Origin: Clostridium sp.
GTDB lineage: Bacteria; Bacillota; Clostridia; Acetivibrionales; Acetivibrionaceae
Reading direction: 5' to 3'
DNA: 11,260 nucleotides
Assembly (NCBI GenBank): GCA_012841175.1
Contig: DUVG01000076.1
Coordinates: 1-11,260 of the forward strand
Of this stretch, positions 6,998 to 11,260 are shown piece by piece (positions within the stretch are counted from its first letter, which is position 1; each line of letters begins with the position of its first letter). Under the pieces are notes generated by a model. That model was not told where the DNA came from, did no database searches, and was given only the letters and a program-made list of their open reading frames with translations. The position numbers were made by a program, and so were the translations under genes.

Positions 6998-7073
6998 TAT
7001 TTTAATAAAATTATTTAATACAAAAGATAATAGCAGTTTTTTAAATTTACTACCAAGACAAGGAGAAATGAAT

Positions 7074-8225
7074 ATGATTACATTATTAAAAACAAAAAAA
7101 GCATTAATTATATTACTTAGTGTGTTATTATTGATAACATTTTCAGCATGTGCAGGAGAAAAAATTAAAGACAATAATGACAAAGGAGGAGGCGATATTG
7201 TATCTGAAGGGGATACAAATTTGCCAGGCAAAAACAATGAAAATATAGAAGAAGAAACGCCAGAACCTACACCAGAGTCAACACCAACACCAACGCCAAT
7301 TGACCTTGAGGTGGTCAAGCCTAACGAAGCAGGAAAAATTATGATTGTAATGTTTCATAATTTTGTAGAAACATTTACACCTACAACCTATGATAAAGGA
7401 GAATACACTACTACATTTGAAGAATTTGAAAAACTTCTTCATGAGCTTTATGAAATGGATTATAGATTAATTAGTATGAATGACTATTTAAATAATAATA
7501 TTTCAGTTCCAGCAGGCTGTATACCAATGGTTTTTACTTTTGATGATGGCACTAGTGGTCAATTTAATCTAGTGAAAGAAAATGGGAAGCTTGTAGCAAA
7601 TAAAAAATCTGCAGTGGGTATAATTGAAGAATTTAACAAGACTCATCCTGATTTTGGAGTGGAGGGAACTTTCTATATAAACTTAGGAAATAGCACCTTT
7701 GAAGGGGAAGGTACTCGTGAGGAGAGACTTCAATATTTAGTTGATAAAGGATTTGAAATAGGTAATCATACTTATACACATGCAAATTTATTAGAATTAA
7801 AAACTGTCGATGCAGTACAAGAGCAAATTGGTAAAAACCAAAAAGAAGTATTTCAACTGATTTCTGACTATAAAATGACAAGTTTCTCACTGCCTTTTGG
7901 GATATGGCCAGAAAAAGGTTTAAGGCAATATGTGTATGGTGGAACTTATGATGGTATTGAATATGAGAACAAGGGAATATTAGAAGTAGGATGGTCTCCA
8001 GCACTTTCACCTGTTAGCAAAAGCCTTGATCTTTCTTCTATTCAGAGGGTGAGAGCATCAGGCATTAATCCAGTAGATGCAGACTTAGCCTGGTGGCTAA
8101 AAAATCTTTCAAGGGAAGAACAGTATGTAAGTGATGGAAATGCTAATACTGTAACAGTACCTGAAAGTCTTAAGGAAAATGTAGATCTAGACAAGCTTGA
8201 TGGTAAAGAGCTTATAACATATTAA
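7074..8225 (+). CDS. Lipoprotein with polysaccharide deacetylase (NodB/CE4) domain
   Basis: A 383-residue predicted surface lipoprotein. Residues 1-26 form a lipoprotein signal: basic TLLKTKK, a hydrophobic core, and lipobox FSAC with Cys26 as lipid anchor. A Thr/Pro-rich linker follows (61-75, TPEPTPESTPTPTP). The NodB-type domain has motif 1 TFDDG (155-159; Asp157 as base, Asp158 as metal ligand) and motif 2 HTYTH (232-236; His232 and His236 as metal ligands). A motif-3-like SLPFG (272-276) lacks the usual Arg. It probably deacetylates cell wall or surface polysaccharide outside the membrane; the substrate is unknown. The start at 7074 is chosen because AAGGAG (7060-7065) lies 8 nt upstream and it opens a clean signal peptide. 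The frame extends back to 6969, but that stretch contains the promoter. No strong terminator is visible downstream. Confidence 0.88.
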   Translation: MITLLKTKKALIILLSVLLLITFSACAGEKIKDNNDKGGGDIVSEGDTNLPGKNNENIEEETPEPTPESTPTPTPIDLEVVKPNEAGKIMIVMFHNFVETFTPTTYDKGEYTTTFEEFEKLLHELYEMDYRLISMNDYLNNNISVPAGCIPMVFTFDDGTSGQFNLVKENGKLVANKKSAVGIIEEFNKTHPDFGVEGTFYINLGNSTFEGEGTREERLQYLVDKGFEIGNHTYTHANLLELKTVDAVQEQIGKNQKEVFQLISDYKMTSFSLPFGIWPEKGLRQYVYGGTYDGIEYENKGILEVGWSPALSPVSKSLDLSSIQRVRASGINPVDADLAWWLKNLSREEQYVSDGNANTVTVPESLKENVDLDKLDGKELITY

Positions 8226-8314
8226 AAACTTTTATAAATTAAAACTTTAAAAGTATTCTAATAAAGGATAATTTTATTCTAAAGTTGGGATGTATTTAAT
8301 AAATTTTCTTGTAT

Positions 8315-8343
8315 TTGCATTAAAAGAGAAAATGTATTATAAT
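8315..8343 (+). promoter_or_regulatory. Strong predicted sigma-A promoter
   Basis: TTGCAT (8315-8320), 17-nt spacer, TATAAT (8338-8343). Predicted transcription start is near 8350, only a few bases before a 19-bp hairpin. The nearest start codon in the same direction is 330 nt away. Confidence 0.7.
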
Positions 8344-8349
8344 CATAAC

Positions 8350-8660
8350 TATAAACTTCTTTAATAAAGTAGGTTTGCTTTTACTTGCTTTATTAAAGAG
8401 GCACCGTACTTTAGAGATATAAGGTGAGTTTTTATTTAAAAAAAAAATCATAAGACATATTAAGTTATGCCTATAGTGAGTCTACTATTTGGTTGGTATT
8501 CTAAAACAGTTTGATAGGGGCGTGCTGATTATTGTATGGGGTAGTCTACAATATGCAGTTCTTTAAAGTTAAAAGCCTTTTTTATTTATAGTGAAGGGAA
8601 AGGTTAATTTAGGTGGAATGATTGTACATTCTGCCTTAAATATATTTAAAATAATATTAT
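8350..8660 (+). ncRNA. Predicted structured leader or small RNA, family not recognised
   Basis: From the predicted start at about 8350 the RNA can form the following. First, a 5' stem of 19 pairs, 8356-8374 with 8383-8401, containing the perfect CTTTAATAAAG / CTTTATTAAAG repeat. Second, a CACC / GGTG hairpin (8402-8405 / 8423-8426) followed by TTTTTATTT, which resembles a weak terminator or attenuator. Third, a TATTGTA / TACAATA hairpin (8530-8536 / 8547-8553) flanked by CTG / CAG. Fourth, a hairpin at 8607-8641 with GGTGGAATG pairing to CATTCTGCC around an ATTGTA loop. AGTCTAC occurs twice (8479-8485, 8543-8549). I do not recognise a riboswitch, T-box or ribosomal leader consensus. It could be a long 5' leader of the 111-residue gene, an independent small RNA, or both. 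Confidence 0.45.
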
Positions 8661-8680
8661 AGTAGGGAGAGTGTTTTTTA

Positions 8681-9016
8681 ATGGCTAAAGCTAGTGCTGA
8701 TAAAAGTCCTGAAAAAAGAAAGAGAAAAGTTCAGACAGATGAGGATGTTAAAAGAAAAGCTGTAAAACTAGTTGTTTCTCATATGAAAAAAAAAGTAGCC
8801 AAAGAATTTCTTGGTTCACAACATATTAATGAATGGATTGAAGAAATGGAAGAGTTGTTAAAAAAGCCAGAATTTGAATATGTTGAATATGTGCAGATGA
8901 GAAAAAAATTAAATGATGTTATTGAGAGAATTCTTGAAGAGGAAATGAGATTTAAATTGAGGGATTCTTGGTACAGTTTAGGAAGAGCATTGGACAAAAG
9001 AGCCAAACAGCATTAA
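8681..9016 (+). CDS. Unrecognised 111-residue lysine-rich helical protein
   Basis: I do not recognise this family. The protein is highly charged, with no cysteine, signal peptide or membrane segment. The N-terminal ~35 residues are strongly basic (KRKRKVQ, KRKAVKLVV). The middle and C-terminal parts look like amphipathic helices (EWIEEMEELLKKPEFEYVEY, LNDVIERILEEEMRFK), ending in a basic tail (ALDKRAKQH). Reality as a gene is supported by the RBS GGGAGAG (8665-8671), by reading-frame composition like its neighbours, and by the long structured leader with a strong promoter. A cytoplasmic nucleic-acid or ribosome-associated role would suit the composition, but that is only a guess. A 129-nt gap separates it from the next small gene. 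Confidence 0.7.
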   Translation: MAKASADKSPEKRKRKVQTDEDVKRKAVKLVVSHMKKKVAKEFLGSQHINEWIEEMEELLKKPEFEYVEYVQMRKKLNDVIERILEEEMRFKLRDSWYSLGRALDKRAKQH

Positions 9017-9145
9017 TTATAACTCTAAAGCTTTAATTTAAATATTTTTAAATAAACCTTCTAAATGTTATTTGGAAAATATTATACAATACATGGGAAA
9101 TGATATATGATATTTTTAATAATAAAATATTGTGAGGTAATGGCC

Positions 9146-9307
9146 ATGGTATTGAGAAGAAGGTTTTCAGGTTCGTACAACAAACTTATGAAAATGATAA
9201 AGAGAGATTTACTCAAAAACTTTGGAGAAAAAGGAATTCAAATCTCAAATATTAATGAAGTACTAGGGAAAAACAAATTAAAATTAAAAATGTCCATGAG
9301 ACAGTGA
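9146..9307 (+). CDS. Possible small basic protein, 53 residues
   Basis: The peptide starts MVLRRRFSGSYNKLMKMIK and is rich in Lys and Arg, with no cysteine or membrane segment; I do not recognise it. The start at 9146 is chosen because TGAGG (9133-9137) lies 8 nt upstream. The frame also has ATGs at 9140 (spacing 2) and 9107 (no RBS). The stop at 9305-9307 is followed 6 nt later by an 11-bp inverted repeat, which fits a true gene end. It could be a short regulator-like peptide or a degraded remnant of something larger. No clear promoter is visible in the 129-nt gap before it, so it may be read from the upstream gene. Confidence 0.5.
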   Translation: MVLRRRFSGSYNKLMKMIKRDLLKNFGEKGIQISNINEVLGKNKLKLKMSMRQ

Positions 9308-9313
9308 TAGCAC

Positions 9314-9344
9314 TTAAGGGAAGCTTTGTATAGGCTTCCCTTAA
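9314..9344 (+). terminator. Inverted repeat, probable terminator before ruvC
   Basis: A perfect 11-bp stem TTAAGGGAAGC (9314-9324) / GCTTCCCTTAA (9334-9344) with a 9-nt loop, 6 nt after a stop codon. The following sequence is A/T-rich (AATATTATAT) but not a real T-run, so termination may be inefficient or factor-assisted. Confidence 0.5.
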
Positions 9345-9476
9345 ATATTATATAACCATTGTGTATAATTGATGTATCTATACAAATACCTTCTTAAGTA
9401 TGTTAGAATATATTTTAGTATATTATATATCCATACTATTCTTAAAAAATATAGCTATTTTATAATTTAACTTATT

Positions 9477-9503
9477 TTGATTACTTCTATGTTAAGGTAT
9501 AAT
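9477..9503 (+). promoter_or_regulatory. Predicted promoter for ruvCAB
   Basis: TTGATT (9477-9482), a short 15-nt spacer, and a perfect TATAAT (9498-9503), giving a start near 9510 and a leader of about 55 nt. I see no LexA-type operator (GAAC-N4-GTTC) nearby, so SOS control of this operon is not indicated by sequence. Confidence 0.45.
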
Positions 9504-9564
9504 TATAACGAGGAGATAAATGTTCTTTTAAATAAAGTTGTTATAACAGGAGATGATAATTTAA

Positions 9565-10053
9565 ATGGTGATAATGGGAATTGACCCTGGAATTGCGATA
9601 GTAGGATACGGAGTTGTAAATTATGAAGGTAATAAATTTGCACCAATAGATTATGGAGCTATTAAAACTTGTAGCACCATGAATCTTTCCCAAAGACTAT
9701 TGTGTATTTATAATAAATTAGAAGAAATTATTGAAAAATATACACCGGATGCCATTTCTATAGAGGAACTTTTTTTTAATAAAAATATAAAGACAGCTTT
9801 AACAGTTGGACAGGGCAGAGGAGTTGCGGTACTTGCAGCGGCTAGAGCAAATATAGAAGTATTTGAATATACTCCCCTTCAAGTAAAACAGTCGGTAGTG
9901 GGTTATGGAAGAGCGGAAAAAGCACAAGTACAGCAAATGACAAAAATGATTTTAAATCTCAAAAAAATACCTAAGCCTGATGATGTGGCAGATGCTTTAG
10001 CAATAGCAATTTGTCATGGAAATTCGTATAAAATTATAAATTTAGTACGGTAG
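9565..10053 (+). CDS. ruvC: Crossover junction endodeoxyribonuclease RuvC
   Basis: A 162-residue Holliday junction resolvase of normal length. It cuts four-way junctions as a dimer, guided by RuvAB, in recombinational repair. The RNase H-like acidic residues are visible: Asp7 in MGIDPG, Glu67 in ISIEELFF, and Asp140 and Asp143 in KPDDVADALAIA. The conserved GQGRGVAVLAA helix and the EYTPLQVKQSVVGYGRAEK segment are also present. The RBS AGGAG (9548-9552) is 12 nt from the ATG, rather long, but the start gives the usual MxIxGIDPG beginning. It is first gene of the ruvC-ruvA-ruvB operon. Confidence 0.97.
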   Translation: MVIMGIDPGIAIVGYGVVNYEGNKFAPIDYGAIKTCSTMNLSQRLLCIYNKLEEIIEKYTPDAISIEELFFNKNIKTALTVGQGRGVAVLAAARANIEVFEYTPLQVKQSVVGYGRAEKAQVQQMTKMILNLKKIPKPDDVADALAIAICHGNSYKIINLVR

Positions 10054-10078
10054 AAAATGTCTTTAAATTATTTTGAAT

Positions 10079-10083
10079 GGAGG
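10079..10083 (+). promoter_or_regulatory. RBS that decides the ruvA start
   Basis: GGAGG lies 6 nt before the ATG at 10090. The upstream in-frame ATG at 10057 has no RBS and would add 11 non-conserved residues. Confidence 0.8.
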
Positions 10084-10089
10084 ATTTTG

Positions 10090-10698
10090 ATGTACGCATA
10101 TATAAAAGGGAAGCTTGAGTACAAATACAATGATTGTATAGTTATAGAAGCTAATGGTATAGGGTATGAAATAACCACTCCCTTATTAACTTTTGAAAAT
10201 TTAGGGCCTGTGGGGGGAGAAGTAAAGGTTTATACTAGTCTTTATGTAAGAGAAGATGTTATGGCACTATATGGGTTCAGTACACGGGAAGAGTTGAAGA
10301 TGTTTGAACTATTAAGAACAGTCTCAGGAGTTGGACCAAAAGTGGCTATTTCTGTACTATCTTCAGTTTCACCGTCAAAGTTTGCACTTGCTGTAATTAC
10401 AGATGATATAAAAACACTTACAAAGGTTCAGGGTATAGGAAATAAAACTGCTCAAAGAATAATATTGGAATTAAAAGACAAAATAAAAAAAGAACAATTA
10501 GCACCCCTATCTATAACTCAAAATGAAATTAGTTATGCAAATGATAAAAGTTCAAGAAGAACTGAAGCTATTAATGCTTTAATGGTATTAGGATATACAG
10601 CTGCTGAAGCTGAGAGGACAGTTTTAAAAGTTTATTCTGAAGATATGGACTTAGAGTTAATTATAAAAAATGCTTTAAAAGGTTTAGAGAGAAGATAA
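10090..10698 (+). CDS. ruvA: Holliday junction branch migration protein RuvA
   Basis: A 202-residue junction-binding subunit of the RuvAB branch-migration complex. In order: an N-terminal OB-fold (about 1-62, starting MYAYIKGKLEYKYND), two helix-hairpin-helix motifs (LLRTVSGVGPKVAISVLS and LTKVQGIGNKTAQRIILELK), a variable linker, and C-terminal domain III (about 155-202, EAINALMVLGYTAAEAERTV), which contacts RuvB. The length equals that of the B. subtilis protein when translation starts at 10090, and RBS GGAGG supports this. It lies 36 nt after ruvC and 57 nt before ruvB, in one operon. Confidence 0.97.
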   Translation: MYAYIKGKLEYKYNDCIVIEANGIGYEITTPLLTFENLGPVGGEVKVYTSLYVREDVMALYGFSTREELKMFELLRTVSGVGPKVAISVLSSVSPSKFALAVITDDIKTLTKVQGIGNKTAQRIILELKDKIKKEQLAPLSITQNEISYANDKSSRRTEAINALMVLGYTAAEAERTVLKVYSEDMDLELIIKNALKGLERR

Positions 10699-10755
10699 AA
10701 CAAAATAGATAAAGTTTGGGTGTACAACAAGATAAATTTGGAGGTAGAAAATAAG

Positions 10756-11260
10756 ATGGAGGACAGGCTTGTTGGTTGTAAGTTAAATATAGAAGATGTT
10801 GAAGAGGCAAATCTTAGGCCGAGAAGACTTGATGAGTATATAGGACAGACAAAGGTAAAAGAAAATCTTATAGTATTTATAGAGGCTGCAAAAAGAAGAA
10901 ATGAGGCACTAGATCATGTGCTTTTATATGGACCACCAGGTCTAGGAAAAACAACACTTGCAAGTATAATTGCCTCTGAACTTGGGGTTAATATACGCAT
11001 TACTTCAGGTCCTGCCCTTGAAAGGCCAGGAGATTTGGCAGCTATACTTACCAATTTAGGAGATTATGATGTACTATTTATTGACGAAATTCATAGACTA
11101 AATAGAAGTGTAGAAGAGATATTATATCCTGCTATGGAAGATTATGCTCTTGACATAATTATTGGAAAAGGACCTAGTGCCCGTTCTATAAGGCTTGATC
11201 TTCCTAAATTCACTTTAATAGGTGCAACTACAAGGGCAGGAATGCTTACATCTCCTTTGC
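10756..11260 (+). CDS. ruvB: Holliday junction helicase motor RuvB, N-terminal part
   Basis: The frame is open to the end of the window, so only the first 168 residues (about half) are present. RuvB is the hexameric AAA+ ATPase that drives branch migration with RuvA. Visible motifs are the RPRRLDEYIGQ segment (21-31), Walker A GPPGLGKT (59-66), Walker B VLFIDEIH (106-113), and the sensor-1 region IGATTRAG (155-162). SGPALERPGDLAAILTNL (84-101) is the conserved stretch between Walker A and B. The start at 10756 is supported by GGAGGT (10740-10745) at 10-nt spacing. Confidence 0.97.
   Translation, partial: MEDRLVGCKLNIEDVEEANLRPRRLDEYIGQTKVKENLIVFIEAAKRRNEALDHVLLYGPPGLGKTTLASIIASELGVNIRITSGPALERPGDLAAILTNLGDYDVLFIDEIHRLNRSVEEILYPAMEDYALDIIIGKGPSARSIRLDLPKFTLIGATTRAGMLTSPL

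Larger units (their letters stand above)
8226..8680 (+). other. 455-nt gene-free region with promoter and structured RNA
   Basis: No convincing protein gene lies on either strand. The first ~90 nt are A+T-rich with only an A/T hairpin (8228-8234 / 8248-8254). From 8315 there is a strong promoter, followed by about 330 nt containing several hairpins up to the start codon at 8681. The promoter and hairpins are listed separately. Confidence 0.8.

Noticed and set aside
6969..7073. Longer deacetylase start at TTG 6969
   Set aside because: It would overlap the upstream stop, has no RBS, contains the predicted promoter, and would bury the lipoprotein signal peptide.
7257..7301. ACACCAACACCAACGCC-like short repeats
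   Set aside because: They encode the Thr/Pro linker of the lipoprotein; this is ordinary low-complexity coding sequence, not a repeat element.
7633..8010. 125-residue open frame on the minus strand
   Set aside because: It lies wholly inside the deacetylase gene, resembles no family, and has no RBS or promoter.
8350..8600. 6S RNA, T-box, c-di-GMP or other known riboswitch
   Set aside because: None of the consensus blocks I know (for example GGGTGGNACCGCG of T-boxes) is present, and the 5' end folds on itself rather than with the 3' end. Left as unrecognised.
9361..9369. TATAAT at 9364-9369 as a ruvC promoter
   Set aside because: It has no acceptable -35 and lies about 200 nt upstream; the 9477-9503 candidate is closer and better.
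10057..10089. Upstream ATG for ruvA
   Set aside because: No RBS, and the added 11 residues are not part of the RuvA family; GGAGG supports 10090.
1..11260. CRISPR array, insertion sequence, tRNA, rRNA or phage genes
   Set aside because: No regularly spaced repeats, transposase-like frames, tRNA-like clover-leaf or GGTTCGAATCC arms, or phage proteins were seen on either strand.

Overview
The window is A+T-rich bacterial chromosome with short intergenic gaps and strong AGGAGG-type ribosome binding sites. Gene content points to an anaerobic low-GC Firmicute of the class Clostridia: a B12-binding/radical SAM protein next to its DUF2344 partner, RNase G, the L21-Prp-L27-Obg-YhbY ribosome cluster with the Firmicute-type N-terminal extension on L27, a DUF4364 protein, and a ruvCAB operon. 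Placement below class is a guess; the layout reminds me of cellulolytic Clostridia of the Acetivibrio/Ruminiclostridium type, but that comes from memory of gene order only.

Region 1 (1-5533) is a forward block of RNA and ribosome genes. The 3' end of a TIGR03960-type radical SAM gene overlaps its TIGR03936/DUF2344 partner by ATGA and is followed by rng (ribonuclease G). A near-consensus promoter whose -35 box runs into the rng stop codon then starts a new transcript with an L21-type leader RNA, followed by rplU (L21), prp (the protease that trims L27) and rpmA (L27). A good rho-independent terminator separates rpmA from obg (ribosome-assembly GTPase) and yhbY (CRM-domain ribosome assembly protein). 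The logic is coherent: RNA processing, two 50S proteins, the protease that matures one of them, and two 50S assembly factors.

Region 2 (5553-8225) is more accessory. A DUF4364 winged-helix protein lies on the minus strand, converging on yhbY and diverging from a short QueG-like double [4Fe-4S] protein that starts with TTG. The space between them carries back-to-back extended -10 elements and a palindrome. Next comes a lipoprotein with a NodB-type polysaccharide deacetylase domain, with its own promoter overlapping the end of the preceding gene.

Region 3 (8226-9344) is the least explained part. A strong promoter (TTGCAT-17-TATAAT) opens about 330 nt of non-coding sequence with several stable hairpins, then an unrecognised 111-residue lysine-rich helical protein, then a probable 53-residue basic peptide ending at an 11-bp inverted repeat. 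The structured leader is the best candidate in this window for something undescribed.

Region 4 (9345-11260) is the Holliday-junction operon ruvC-ruvA-ruvB, with ruvB cut by the window end. No tRNA, rRNA, CRISPR array, insertion sequence or transposase was seen.
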